Made by a program: the position numbers and the translations under genes
Shown here: positions 34,405 through 44,117 of the stretch, piece after piece
Layout: each line of letters starts with the position of its first letter
Numbering within the stretch: the stretch's first letter is position 1
Assembly (NCBI GenBank): GCA_030425285.1
Contig: JAUIAY010000007.1
Location: 1 to 64,000 of the forward strand
Length of the DNA stretch: 64,000 nt
Reading direction: 5' to 3'
Source of the DNA: Bacteroidia bacterium
GTDB taxonomy: Bacteria; Bacteroidota; Bacteroidia; Flavobacteriales; Flavobacteriaceae
Notes under the pieces: model-generated
The model's input: the letters and a program-made list of their open reading frames with translations, nothing else
Databases searched by the model: none
Told to the model about the DNA's origin: nothing

Positions 34405-37238
34405 AAGTACGTTTTCTTTTAAGTATTGTCCTATTATTAGTTTGCGTGACAGCTTTCACCCAAAATCAAATTGATGTGAAGGCCGAACTTAACACGGAAA
34501 AGAATCAGTTAAAAATCACCCAAACCATTACTTACTTCAACGCAACTTCAGATACGTTGCAATCAGTTTATTTACACGATTGGAGCAATAGCTTTTCAGC
34601 TAAAAACACACCACTTGCGAAACGTTTTTCAGAAGAATTTAAAACCGAATTTCATTTTGCAAAAAACGAAGACAGAGGTTATACCGTTATCACTTCGGTA
34701 AAACAAGGTAATACAGATATTGATTTTGAACGTCTTCTAAACCAACCAGATATTGTAAAAGTTGACCTACTTAAACCTCTTAATTCAAATGATTCTTACT
34801 CTATTGACCTAAATTACATTGTTCAACTTCCAAATGATAAATTTACAAGATATGGTGTTACATCAAATGGCGATTATAATTTATGCTATTGGTATATAAC
34901 TCCAGCTGTTTATGATGGTGAATGGCAATATTACAGTAATAAAGATTTAGACGATTTATATGTCCCCAAATCCAATGTTAGACTGGAATTCACCTGCCCT
35001 AAAGGCTATTTTCTGGTGTCAGAACTTAACCAATCGGGTTATAATCAAATAGATGACAATCAGATATTTACCTTAACAGGTTTAGAACATACAAATTCAA
35101 AATTGTTTTTGAGCAAGGTTCCTACTTTCAGACAGATTGAAACAGACTTTTTTACAGTTGTTTCCAATATTGATGATGAGGAATTAAATCCGCTAAACAA
35201 AGCTTTAATCACTGATAATATTGCATCCTATCTATCCAAAAACCTGAATGTTTATCCGCATCAAAAACTATTGTTAAGCGATATTGATTATAGAAAAAGT
35301 CCTATTTACGGGCTAAACCTGTTACCTGATTTCATAAGGCCCTTTCCTGACCACTTCCAATATGAATTAAAAATACTCAAAACGGCGCTTCACAATTATC
35401 TGGAAAATGTCTTATTAATAAATCCGCGTGAGGATCAATGGATACTGGATGGCATTCAAACATATTACATGATGAAATATGTTGATGAATACTATCCAGA
35501 TATGAAACTTGCCGGAACACTATCCCGTATATGGGGATTAAAGTCTTTTCATGCAGCACAATTGGACTTCAATTCACAATATAGCTTTCTATACATGCAC
35601 ATGGCACGCGGCAACATAGATCAACCTCTTAGCATGCATAAGGATTCATTGTTGAAATTCAATGAAAATATTGCTAACAAGTATAAGGCAGGTGTTGGCT
35701 TAAAATACTTGGAAGACTACATTGGAGATGATACTATTGATAAAACCATTAAGGAATATATAGCAGCCAGAAATTTAAAAGATACAAACACCGAAGACTT
35801 TGAGGAGTTCCTAAAATCAAAAACTGAAAAGGATCTTGATTGGTTTTTTACCGATTACCTGCAAACCACCAAAGCTATTGATTATATTATATCTGACGTT
35901 ACAAAAAAAGGAGACTCTTTACAGGTAACTATCAAAAACAGAAATGAAGCTGTTGTGCCTATGCCACTTTTCGCAATGGTAGATGACGATGTGAAATCAA
36001 AAATATGGGTTGATGCCATAAAAGATTCCGCCATAGTAACTATCCCGAATGATGGTTATACCAAACTGGTTTTGAATCAGGATCAAGTAGTTCCCGAATT
36101 TAATATGCGGAACAATACCAAATCACTTAAAAACTCCTTATTCAACAGACCATTACAATTACGACTGATTAAAGATATTGAAGATCCAAAATACAACCAG
36201 GTGTTTTTAATGCCCATTGTAGAGTTCAACAATATTTATGATGGTATTGTCCTAGGAGTAAAAGCATACAACAAAACCGTATTAAAAAAAGCTTTTAATT
36301 ATAAGATTGCGCCACAGTACGGCTTGAAATCCAAATCGTTAACTGGTGGCGTTTCATTGGAATACAACCAGTATATAGACAATTCAGACAATTTGTTTTT
36401 AATTCGCTATGGAGCTGGCGCCAGTTACGAAAGTTATGCTGATAATTTATTTGTGACGAAGTTCACTCCTGGAATTCAGTTCCAATTCAGGGACAATAAC
36501 AATTTAAGATCCAACAAACGAAATTATTTATCCCTTCGCTATGTTGGCATCAATAGAGACGAAGATCCCAATGCTATATTGACTTCGGAGTCAGTTGAAC
36601 CTAATTATAGCGTATTCAATGCACGCTTTAATCACGTAGATAGAGATTTAGTGGATTTCTCATCTTGGTTTGCCGATTTACAAATAGCTGAAAACTTTGG
36701 AAAAGTAGCTCTGAACTATGAATACCGAAAATTAACCAAACGCAATCGCAGATATCATTTAAGATTATTTGCAGGTGCCTTTTTGTACAACAAAACCTAT
36801 CAGAATTCGGATTTTTTCAGCTTTGCTTTAGATAGGCCAACCGACTACCTGTTTGATTACAACTATTATGGTCGTTCGGAAGATTCTGGACTTTTTAGCC
36901 AACAATTAATTATAGCCGAAGGTGGTTTTAAGTCACAGCTCAATCCTGGATTTGCCAATCAGTGGATTACAACACTCAATGGTAGTACCACAATTTGGAA
37001 ATATATCATGGCTTATGGCGATATCGGGTTAGTTAAAAACCATGGAAATAATGCCGAATTTGTTTATGATTCTGGGCTTCGCCTAATTTTAGTCGAAGAT
37101 TACTTTGAAATATTCTTTCCTGTATACTCCAATTTAGGTTGGGAGATTTCACAACCTGATTATGACCAAAAAATACGTTTCATTGTTACTTTAGATTTCA
37201 AAACATTATTAGGCCTGTTCTCAAGACGCTGGTACTAA
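34401..37238 (+). CDS. M1-peptidase-like protein with degenerate active site fused to a beta-barrel
   Basis: 945 residues starting at TTG, which overlaps the preceding TGA stop (ATTGA); the resulting N-terminus (KVRFLLSIVLLLVCVTAF) is a good signal peptide. Residues 20-240 match the N-terminal domain of M1 aminopeptidases, followed by a gluzincin-like helical region. Where HExxH is expected the sequence reads ALHNYLENVL, and the downstream WLxEGFA motif reads WILDGIQTYY, so zinc catalysis is probably lost. The last 350 residues are alternating beta strands ending in aromatic RRWY, like an outer-membrane barrel (LEYNQYIDNSDNLFLIRYG). Likely a surface binding or assembly protein. Confidence 0.8.
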   Translation: MKVRFLLSIVLLLVCVTAFTQNQIDVKAELNTEKNQLKITQTITYFNATSDTLQSVYLHDWSNSFSAKNTPLAKRFSEEFKTEFHFAKNEDRGYTVITSVKQGNTDIDFERLLNQPDIVKVDLLKPLNSNDSYSIDLNYIVQLPNDKFTRYGVTSNGDYNLCYWYITPAVYDGEWQYYSNKDLDDLYVPKSNVRLEFTCPKGYFLVSELNQSGYNQIDDNQIFTLTGLEHTNSKLFLSKVPTFRQIETDFFTVVSNIDDEELNPLNKALITDNIASYLSKNLNVYPHQKLLLSDIDYRKSPIYGLNLLPDFIRPFPDHFQYELKILKTALHNYLENVLLINPREDQWILDGIQTYYMMKYVDEYYPDMKLAGTLSRIWGLKSFHAAQLDFNSQYSFLYMHMARGNIDQPLSMHKDSLLKFNENIANKYKAGVGLKYLEDYIGDDTIDKTIKEYIAARNLKDTNTEDFEEFLKSKTEKDLDWFFTDYLQTTKAIDYIISDVTKKGDSLQVTIKNRNEAVVPMPLFAMVDDDVKSKIWVDAIKDSAIVTIPNDGYTKLVLNQDQVVPEFNMRNNTKSLKNSLFNRPLQLRLIKDIEDPKYNQVFLMPIVEFNNIYDGIVLGVKAYNKTVLKKAFNYKIAPQYGLKSKSLTGGVSLEYNQYIDNSDNLFLIRYGAGASYESYADNLFVTKFTPGIQFQFRDNNNLRSNKRNYLSLRYVGINRDEDPNAILTSESVEPNYSVFNARFNHVDRDLVDFSSWFADLQIAENFGKVALNYEYRKLTKRNRRYHLRLFAGAFLYNKTYQNSDFFSFALDRPTDYLFDYNYYGRSEDSGLFSQQLIIAEGGFKSQLNPGFANQWITTLNGSTTIWKYIMAYGDIGLVKNHGNNAEFVYDSGLRLILVEDYFEIFFPVYSNLGWEISQPDYDQKIRFIVTLDFKTLLGLFSRRWY

Positions 37239-37357
37239 AAAGTCTTTTCCAATACATTATTCTTAATCAAATTGTCATAATTTTATAATTGTTGCGCATT
37301 TCTCATAAAAAAGCCTCTAAAAGTGAATTATTATCAATTTTATAACAGAATTCGACG

Positions 37358-37388
37358 TTGCAAATCTTACCATTATTAGCTACCTTTG
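37358..37388 (+). promoter_or_regulatory. Promoter of the 2-oxoacid dehydrogenase E1 gene
   Basis: TTG at 37358-37360, 20 bases, TACCTTTG at 37381-37388: a good match to the Bacteroidota -33/-7 promoter, 19 bases before the ATG at 37408. The 169-base gap before the gene holds nothing else I can support. Confidence 0.65.
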
Positions 37389-37407
37389 CAAAAATACCGA
37401 ACGATAT

Positions 37408-39819
37408 ATGCAAACAAATTCAAACGTGAAAAAAGACCTGTCTTTTGAAGACTTTAAAACTGAAGTTTTAAATGATTACAAAATTGCAGTAACCTCTCGT
37501 GAGTGTAGCCTTCTTGGAAGACGTGAAGTTCTAACCGGAAAGGCGAAATTTGGGATTTTTGGTGACGGTAAAGAAACACCTCAATTGGCATTAGCCAAAG
37601 CGTTTGAAAATGGCGATTTTCGTTCGGGTTATTATCGCGATCAAACCTTCATGATGGCTATTGGCGAATTGACAATCGAGCAATTTTTTGCAGGTTTATA
37701 TGCTAACACAGATTTAAAGGAAGAACCTATGTCTGCCGGAAGGCAAATGGGCGGTCACTTCGCTACTCATAGTTTGGATGAAAACGGTAATTGGAAAAAT
37801 TTGACTCAACAGAAAAATTCCAGCGCAGACATCTCTCCTACTGCTGGACAAATGCCTCGCCTTTTAGGTTTGGCGCAAGCCTCCAAAATTTATAGACATG
37901 TTGAAGGTATTGATACTACCAATTTCTCTGTAAATGGAAACGAAGTGGCTTGGGGAACTATTGGAAATGCCAGTACCAGTGAAGGTTTGTTTTTTGAAAC
38001 CATAAACGCTGCTGGTGTACTTCAAGTACCTATGGTTATGAGCGTTTGGGATGACGAGTATGGTATTTCTGTTCATGCCAGACATCAAACAACTAAAGAA
38101 AATATATCTGAAATTCTAAACGGTTTTCAAAGAGATAAAAACAACGAAGGTTACGAAATTCTTCGTGTTAAGGGTTGGGATTATGCTGAATTGATTGAAA
38201 CCTATCAAAAAGCTTCAAAAATAGCTAGAGAAGAGCATGTTCCTGTGTTAATCCATGTTCAAGAACTAACGCAACCACAAGGACATTCTACTTCGGGTTC
38301 GCATGAACGTTATAAAGATGAAAACAGACTGGCTTGGGAAGCAGAATATGACTGTAACACAAAATTGCGTGAGTGGATGATTGCCAATAGCATTGCCACA
38401 GATGAGGAATTATCAGCTATTGAAAAAGACATAAAAAAACAAGTAAGTGCTGGTAAAAAAGCAGCTTGGACAGCCTTTACAACACCACTCAAGAATGAAC
38501 AAAATGAACTCATTTCCATTTTAAATGAAGTGGCTAACGCTAGTTCTAACAAGGTTTTCATTGAAAAACTTGCTAATGATTTAGCCGATATTAAAGAACC
38601 TATTAGAAAGGAAATCCTTTCATCAGCTAGAAAGGCCTTGCGTTATGTTGTTAATGAAAGTTCATCAGCCAAAACAAATTTGGTTAACTGGATTAATAAT
38701 TATCTAGAAACTGTTCAGCCTAAATATAGTTCGCATTTATACTCCGAATCTGATAAGTCTGCTTTAAATATTACTGAAGTAAAGCCCGTTTATGATGACA
38801 ATGCTGAAGAAGTAGATGCCAGATTGGTGATACGTGATAATTTTGATGCTATTTTCAGCAAATATCCCGAAACTCTTGTTTTTGGGGAAGATGCAGGACA
38901 TATTGGTGATGTAAACCAAGGTTTGGAAGGTATGCAGGAAAAATATGGTGAGCTTCGAGTGTCTGATGTTGGTATTCGAGAAGCCTCCATTCTAGGACAA
39001 GGTATAGGTATGGCCATGAGAGGTCTGCGACCTATTGCAGAAATTCAGTATTTAGATTATATTCTATATGCGCTTCAAATAATGAGCGATGATTTGGCAA
39101 CACTACAATACAGAACCAAAGGCCGCCAAAAAGCACCATTGATTATTAGAACTCGTGGTCACAGACTGGAAGGCATTTGGCATTCTGGTTCTCAAATGGG
39201 TGGTATTATCAATTTAATTAGAGGCATCCACGTTTTGGTTCCTAGAAACATGACCAAAGCCGCAGGATTTTATAATACCTTATTAGAAAGCGACGAACCA
39301 GGATTGATTGTAGAATGTTTAAACGGTTACCGTTTAAAGGAAAAAATGCCAACCAATTTAGGCGAATTCAAAACACCTTTGGGCGTTGTGGAAACCATAC
39401 GCGAAGGTCAAGACATCACGTTGGTTTCTTACGGTTCTACACTTCGTATAATTGAGCAAGCTGCCAAAGAATTACAGGAAGTCGGTATTGATGCAGAAAT
39501 TATTGATGTACAATCCTTATTACCTTTCGATTTAAATCATGACATTGTAAAAAGTGTGGCTAAAACCAATCGTTTGATTGTAATTGACGAGGACGTTCCT
39601 GGTGGTGCTTCAGCTTTTATTTTAAATGAAATATTGAACACTCAAAATGCTTATGAGCATTTGGACAGTAAGCCAATGACACTAACGGCACAGCATCACA
39701 GACCTGCTTACGGAACTGACGGTGATTACTTCTCAAAACCATCAGTTGAGGATGTCTTTGAAGCAGTCTATAAAGTTTTTCACGAGGTGAATCCTGAAGA
39801 TTTTCCGAAGTTGAGATAA
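37408..39819 (+). CDS. 2-oxoacid dehydrogenase E1, alpha-beta fusion (branched-chain type)
   Basis: 803 residues joining E1-alpha and E1-beta. The alpha part has SAGRQMGGHFATHS near residue 110 and the thiamine-diphosphate motif GNASTSEGLFFETINAAG near 190; the beta part, from about 475, has VFGEDAGHIGDVNQG, REASILGQGIGMAMRGLRP and AEIQYLDYILYA. It decarboxylates a 2-oxo acid and passes the acyl group to a lipoyl-E2; in Bacteroidota this fused form usually serves branched-chain keto acids. No E2 or E3 gene is adjacent. It has its own promoter and terminator, so it is monocistronic. Confidence 0.9.
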   Translation: MQTNSNVKKDLSFEDFKTEVLNDYKIAVTSRECSLLGRREVLTGKAKFGIFGDGKETPQLALAKAFENGDFRSGYYRDQTFMMAIGELTIEQFFAGLYANTDLKEEPMSAGRQMGGHFATHSLDENGNWKNLTQQKNSSADISPTAGQMPRLLGLAQASKIYRHVEGIDTTNFSVNGNEVAWGTIGNASTSEGLFFETINAAGVLQVPMVMSVWDDEYGISVHARHQTTKENISEILNGFQRDKNNEGYEILRVKGWDYAELIETYQKASKIAREEHVPVLIHVQELTQPQGHSTSGSHERYKDENRLAWEAEYDCNTKLREWMIANSIATDEELSAIEKDIKKQVSAGKKAAWTAFTTPLKNEQNELISILNEVANASSNKVFIEKLANDLADIKEPIRKEILSSARKALRYVVNESSSAKTNLVNWINNYLETVQPKYSSHLYSESDKSALNITEVKPVYDDNAEEVDARLVIRDNFDAIFSKYPETLVFGEDAGHIGDVNQGLEGMQEKYGELRVSDVGIREASILGQGIGMAMRGLRPIAEIQYLDYILYALQIMSDDLATLQYRTKGRQKAPLIIRTRGHRLEGIWHSGSQMGGIINLIRGIHVLVPRNMTKAAGFYNTLLESDEPGLIVECLNGYRLKEKMPTNLGEFKTPLGVVETIREGQDITLVSYGSTLRIIEQAAKELQEVGIDAEIIDVQSLLPFDLNHDIVKSVAKTNRLIVIDEDVPGGASAFILNEILNTQNAYEHLDSKPMTLTAQHHRPAYGTDGDYFSKPSVEDVFEAVYKVFHEVNPEDFPKLR

Positions 39820-39842
39820 GATTTTAATCATGATAATATCAC

Positions 39843-39876
39843 AAACCTTTCAGCCTTATGTTGAAAGGTTTTTTTA
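39843..39876 (+). terminator. Intrinsic terminator after the E1 gene
   Basis: AAACCTTTCA (39843-39852) pairs with TGAAAGGTTT (39861-39870), followed by TTTTTT. Confidence 0.85.
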
Positions 39877-39900
39877 TATTTATGAGCCAACATATGTTTC

Positions 39901-41505
39901 ATGCTTACCAAAACAGACAAAGAAAGACTTCGCGGAACCATTTTCAGACATTTAGATGGTATTGCCACCGCTACAACAGCCTATAGCCTATATAAAAAAG
40001 GTGTTTTAAAATCCTTATTGGAGCAAGAATCCGTTTCCTTAAGTGAGCTTACTCAAACTTTTGACGCCAACGAAGGCTACTTGAATGTGGCACTTCGTAT
40101 TCTATGCTCTCAAGGATGGCTTGAGCAGCAATTGGATAATGAAAAAAATACAGTTTCTTACAAAATAAATGATGTAAGCCAAAAGGCTTTTGAATTAGCA
40201 CCATTATATGAAGAAGCTGTGAAGCTTTTAAATTATTCAGTAAACTTCCCAGATGAGCGCATTGGAACGGATGCATTTATAGCATTAGAACGTATTTTTA
40301 AGAATTATGTTAACCGATTTGGTCTTGAAGCACCAGAAAGCACTTCCGTTGAAAGTCAAATTTTGAAACACATTGAAGGTTGCATCGTGGGTCCCATTAT
40401 TGTCCTTTTGGGCGTAAATGGTTTGTTCCATAAGTATTTTATGGAAGCCTCCTTTACAGCTGAAGAATACCATAAAAATCCGGAAAGCTTTAAAAAAATC
40501 CTGGATTTCTTCGCCCATTTGGGTTGGTTCAACAAAAAGAAAAACACCTATCAGTTTACCGATGAAGGGTTGTTTTTTGCAAAACGTGCCTCGGCTTATG
40601 GTGTGACTGTATCTTATTTACCAACATTTGTGAAATTAGATGAATTGATCTTTGGCAATCCTTTGATTTTAAAGAACGATAATCCTGAAGAAACAGAAAA
40701 GCATGTGCATAGAGAAATGAATGTCTGGGGAAGTGGTGGTGCACACTCAACCTATTTTAAGGTGATAGACCAAGTAATCATTGAGTTATTCAACAAACCA
40801 ATAGATGAACAACCCAAAGGTATTTTGGATATGGGTTGTGGTAATGGCGCTTTTATTCAACATATTTTTGATGTGATTGAACATCAAACATTACGAGGGA
40901 AATATTTAGAAGAGCACCCGCTATTATTGGTAGGAGCCGATTTTAATAAAGCTGCCCTGAAAGTCACTAGAGCAAACCTTATTAAAGCTGATATATGGGC
41001 CAAGGTCATTTGGGGAGATATCGGAAGACCTGATTTACTGGCAAAAGACCTTAAGGATGACTATAACATCGAACTTAAGGATTTATTGAATGTCAGAACC
41101 TTTTTAGACCACAATCGCATTTGGGAAAAGCCAAAAAATAAAACAAATCGGATCAGTACTTCAAGTGGCGCCTATGCCTATCAAGGAAAACGCATCAGTA
41201 ATAACCTTGTTGAAGATTCACTTTTGGAACATCTAAAAAAATGGAAACCCTATGTGGAACGTTTTGGTTTATTGGTCATAGAATTACACACACTTAACCC
41301 CAACCTAACTGCACAAAACCTTGGCACTACCGCAGATACAGCTTATGATGCTACTCATGGCTATAGTGATCAATACATTCTGGAAGTTGATGTTTTCAAC
41401 AAAATAGCTATTGAGTCTGGCCTCATTCCAGATAACAACTATTTTACAAAATTCCCAGACAGTGAACTGGCAACCGTAAGCATCAATCTATTAAAAGGCC
41501 AATAA
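39901..41505 (+). CDS. SAM-dependent methyltransferase with N-terminal winged-helix region
   Basis: 534 residues. Residues 1-90 (AYSLYKKGVLKSLLE, LSELTQTFDANEGYLNVALRIL) look like the dimerisation/winged-helix domain of O-methyltransferases; a second similar helical region follows near 150-230 (HKYFMEASFTAEEYHKNPESFKKIL). The class I SAM domain begins near 300 with GILDMGCGNGAFIQ (motif I) and LLVGADFNKAALKV (motif II). It is larger than ordinary O-methyltransferases and resembles methyltransferase modules of natural-product pathways, yet no biosynthetic genes are near. Substrate unknown. Confidence 0.82.
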   Translation: MLTKTDKERLRGTIFRHLDGIATATTAYSLYKKGVLKSLLEQESVSLSELTQTFDANEGYLNVALRILCSQGWLEQQLDNEKNTVSYKINDVSQKAFELAPLYEEAVKLLNYSVNFPDERIGTDAFIALERIFKNYVNRFGLEAPESTSVESQILKHIEGCIVGPIIVLLGVNGLFHKYFMEASFTAEEYHKNPESFKKILDFFAHLGWFNKKKNTYQFTDEGLFFAKRASAYGVTVSYLPTFVKLDELIFGNPLILKNDNPEETEKHVHREMNVWGSGGAHSTYFKVIDQVIIELFNKPIDEQPKGILDMGCGNGAFIQHIFDVIEHQTLRGKYLEEHPLLLVGADFNKAALKVTRANLIKADIWAKVIWGDIGRPDLLAKDLKDDYNIELKDLLNVRTFLDHNRIWEKPKNKTNRISTSSGAYAYQGKRISNNLVEDSLLEHLKKWKPYVERFGLLVIELHTLNPNLTAQNLGTTADTAYDATHGYSDQYILEVDVFNKIAIESGLIPDNNYFTKFPDSELATVSINLLKGQ

Positions 41506-41542
41506 AGCAACATAAAAAATTAAGAAAATATACAATAGCTAC

Positions 41543-42025
41543 ATGAAAGCCGAAACTATTGTCACACTAAAAAAAGAATTGCAACATCGCTCACAGGATG
41601 ACTTATTACAGCTTTGTTTACGTTTAGCCCGATTTAAAAAAGAGAATAAGGAACTGCTCTCCTATTTACTTTTTGAGGCGCATGATGAGGATGCTTATAT
41701 TCTTAATATCAAAAACGAAATAGATGAACAGTTTAAAGCTATAAACACGGATAGTTATTTTTATATTAAAAAGAGTGTTCGCAAAATACTACGTACAATA
41801 AAAAAATATGCGCGATACTCCCAAAAAAAAGAAACAGAAGCTGAACTCTTGCTTTATTTTTGCGAAAAGCTCTATTACATGAAACCTTCTATAACTCACA
41901 ACAAAGTGCTCACCAATATTTTAAATCGGCAATTGGCTTTGATAGAGAAAATTGTTTCTAAATTCCACGAAGATTTACAGTATGATTTTAATTTAAAATT
42001 GGATACTTTTAAAAAACATAAATAG
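41543..42025 (+). CDS. Conserved helical protein of unknown function
   Basis: 160 residues, mostly charged helices (LKKELQHRSQDDLLQLCLRLARF start; KSVRKILRTIKKYARYSQKK basic stretch near 75-95), no signal peptide or membrane segment. It lies 37 bases after the methyltransferase and 8 before a lipoprotein gene on the same strand, so the three may share a transcript. I do not recognise a family. Confidence 0.7.
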   Translation: MKAETIVTLKKELQHRSQDDLLQLCLRLARFKKENKELLSYLLFEAHDEDAYILNIKNEIDEQFKAINTDSYFYIKKSVRKILRTIKKYARYSQKKETEAELLLYFCEKLYYMKPSITHNKVLTNILNRQLALIEKIVSKFHEDLQYDFNLKLDTFKKHK

Positions 42026-42033
42026 TCTGCTTT

Positions 42034-42612
42034 ATGAAAAATATTCTTTTATTCACCATTCTAGCCACATTACTGGTCACTAGCTGCAAAAACGATAAAA
42101 CTGAAATAACTTCTGAAAGCCCTGAAACTGAAACAACTTCTGTCAAGGCAGAGCCTGAAGGAAAAGACAATACTGCTGAAAAGATAAAAACATTTTTAAC
42201 CGATAATTACTTGAAAAACGATATGAAAACCCTACAGGACATCGATCGTAAATTCCAATACCATGAAGTTGATTTGAACCATGATGGTAAAAATGAAATA
42301 TTTGTGCGCTTTATGTCTCCTTATTTTTGTGGAACCGGTGGTTGCACCTTTCTATTAATGGACCCAAACATGAATATTATCACTCAGTTCTCTGTTACCA
42401 AAGCGCCTATTTTTGTAGAACAGACTGATAAAAATGGTTGGTCTATCCTTTTGGTGAAAGATTCTGGAGTCTTTAAAGAGCTTATTTATGAAAATGACTC
42501 TTACCCTAATAATCCTTCGGTATTGGAAAAGGCTCCTTATGATGCACCTAGTGGTCATGCATTGATTCTATTTGATGAAAATTACAGCAATGAAGAAACA
42601 ATAACTTTTTAA
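42034..42612 (+). CDS. Small lipoprotein of unknown function
   Basis: 192 residues. The signal peptide ends in LLVTSCKND (Cys18), followed by a Glu/Thr/Ser-rich linker typical of surface or periplasmic lipoproteins. The domain from residue 50 contains HEVDLNHDGKNEIFVRF, a DxNxDGxxE calcium-binding-like repeat seen in FG-GAP/VCBS-like proteins, and CGTGGCTFLLMD with a Cys pair that may form a disulfide. Function not known. Confidence 0.75.
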   Translation: MKNILLFTILATLLVTSCKNDKTEITSESPETETTSVKAEPEGKDNTAEKIKTFLTDNYLKNDMKTLQDIDRKFQYHEVDLNHDGKNEIFVRFMSPYFCGTGGCTFLLMDPNMNIITQFSVTKAPIFVEQTDKNGWSILLVKDSGVFKELIYENDSYPNNPSVLEKAPYDAPSGHALILFDENYSNEETITF

Positions 42613-42639
42613 AATGCTAATCTATAGCCTGGACAAAAA

Positions 42640-43644
42640 CTAATTCATAACCTTAACAATCATTTCTTTAAGCAAGTCCCTTTGAGGTACAGCATTGGCT
42701 CCTACTCCCTTACTTTTCACATCAAACTCGCGAAGCATAGCAATAATACCACTCACTTTTCTCATAGGATAGTTTCTGGCAGCAACGATATATTCTTCCG
42801 TAAAGTATGGTGAAATTTTTAAAGCCGAAGCAACATTTCTAGGAGACTTATCCTTTAGTCCATGTAAGTATAACAATTTCGAAAAGTAGGTATGCAAAAA
42901 ACCTACCGTAACTACTATAGGATTATCTTTAGGGTTATCTCCAAAATACTTAACAATTTTATGGGCTTTTAACACATCGCGATAACCAATGGCTTTGTGT
43001 AGTTCAAAATTGTTATAATCCTTACTAATACCAATATTTTCTTCTATTAATTCAGGTGTAATTTGGGTGCCTTCTGGTAGCACGATTTTAAGTTTGTCCA
43101 GTTCGTTGCTGATTTTGCTTAAATCGGTTCCTAAAAACTCCGTAAGCATTTGTGAAGCTTTTGGTGTGATACTATAATTCTGCCCTGCCAATACACGACT
43201 GATCCATTTGGGCACTTGATTATCGTAAAGTTTTTTGCTTTCAAAAACGACACCAGCTTTCTTTAAGGTTTTATAAAGAGTTTTACGCTTATCCAGGGTT
43301 TTGTATTTGTAATTAAGAACCAAAATAGTTGTTGGCTGTGGTTGCGCAGCGTAAGCCGCCAGGTTTTCAATGGTTCTTGATAAGTCTTGAGCTTCTTTGA
43401 CAATAATAACCTGATATTCGGCCATCATAGGGAATCGCTTGGCATTGGCAATGATATCATCTACCGAAACATCCCGACCGTACAAAACCATTTGATTAAA
43501 ACCTCTTTCTTCTTCAGATAAAATGGTCTCCTGAATAAAATCGGATACTTTATCAATGTAATAAGGTTCTTCACCCATTAAAAAATATATGGGTTTCAGG
43601 TTCCGGTTTTTAATATCACTAACTAGTGCTTTAACTTCATCCAT
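42640..43644 (-). CDS. holA: DNA polymerase III subunit delta
   Basis: 334 residues. N-terminal AAA+-like domain with PIYFLMGEEPYYIDKVSDF near residue 18 (the degenerate P-loop of delta, no Lys-Ser/Thr), then FPMMAEYQVIIVKEAQDL near 70, LVLNYKYKTLDKR near 105, and the helical collar domain. It opens the sliding clamp in the clamp loader. Divergent from the HsdR-N-like gene 26 bases away. Confidence 0.94.
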   Translation of the reverse strand: MDEVKALVSDIKNRNLKPIYFLMGEEPYYIDKVSDFIQETILSEEERGFNQMVLYGRDVSVDDIIANAKRFPMMAEYQVIIVKEAQDLSRTIENLAAYAAQPQPTTILVLNYKYKTLDKRKTLYKTLKKAGVVFESKKLYDNQVPKWISRVLAGQNYSITPKASQMLTEFLGTDLSKISNELDKLKIVLPEGTQITPELIEENIGISKDYNNFELHKAIGYRDVLKAHKIVKYFGDNPKDNPIVVTVGFLHTYFSKLLYLHGLKDKSPRNVASALKISPYFTEEYIVAARNYPMRKVSGIIAMLREFDVKSKGVGANAVPQRDLLKEMIVKVMN

Positions 43645-43670
43645 TCAAAAAAAATCACCAAATTTGTGTT

Positions 43671-44117
43671 GTGCAAGAATTACAGTTTCCTACATATTCG
43701 TTTCGTTTCAAAAATAACGAAAATAAAGTATCTATTTTTGATCCTATACGTAAAAAATTCGTGATTTTGCAACCTGAAGAATGGGTCAGGCAACATTGCA
43801 TTCAATACCTTACCAAGGATAAAAACTACCCTACCTCACTTTTAAATGTTGAAAAGGAGCTTCGGGTCAATGATTTAAGAAAACGCTATGATATTGTGGT
43901 TTACAATTCAGACGGTTCCATACACCTGATTGTTGAATGCAAGGCGCCTCATATTTCCATCAATCAGGAAACTTTTGACCAAATAGCACGCTACAATCTT
44001 TCCTTAAATGCCAAGTATTTAATGGTAACCAATGGTTTAAATCATTATTATTGTCAAATGGATATGAAAGCTGAACAGTATAACTTTTTAAGGGACATTC
44101 CGAATTATTCCTTATGA
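43671..44117 (+). CDS. HsdR N-terminal-domain (type I restriction nuclease-like) protein
   Basis: 148 residues starting at GTG (43671). It contains the stand-alone HSDR_N_2 nuclease core: LNVEKELRVNDLRKRYDIVVYN and HLIVECKAPH, with Asp and ExK of a PD-(D/E)xK site. There is no helicase and no hsdM/hsdS nearby, and the gene sits beside holA, so this is more likely a house-keeping nuclease or nucleic-acid-binding protein than a restriction system. Its stop overlaps the glycosyltransferase start (ATGA). Confidence 0.88.
   Translation: MQELQFPTYSFRFKNNENKVSIFDPIRKKFVILQPEEWVRQHCIQYLTKDKNYPTSLLNVEKELRVNDLRKRYDIVVYNSDGSIHLIVECKAPHISINQETFDQIARYNLSLNAKYLMVTNGLNHYYCQMDMKAEQYNFLRDIPNYSL

Noticed and set aside
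43671-44117. Part of a type I restriction system
   Set aside because: No helicase, methylase or specificity gene is nearby and the locus is core genome beside holA.
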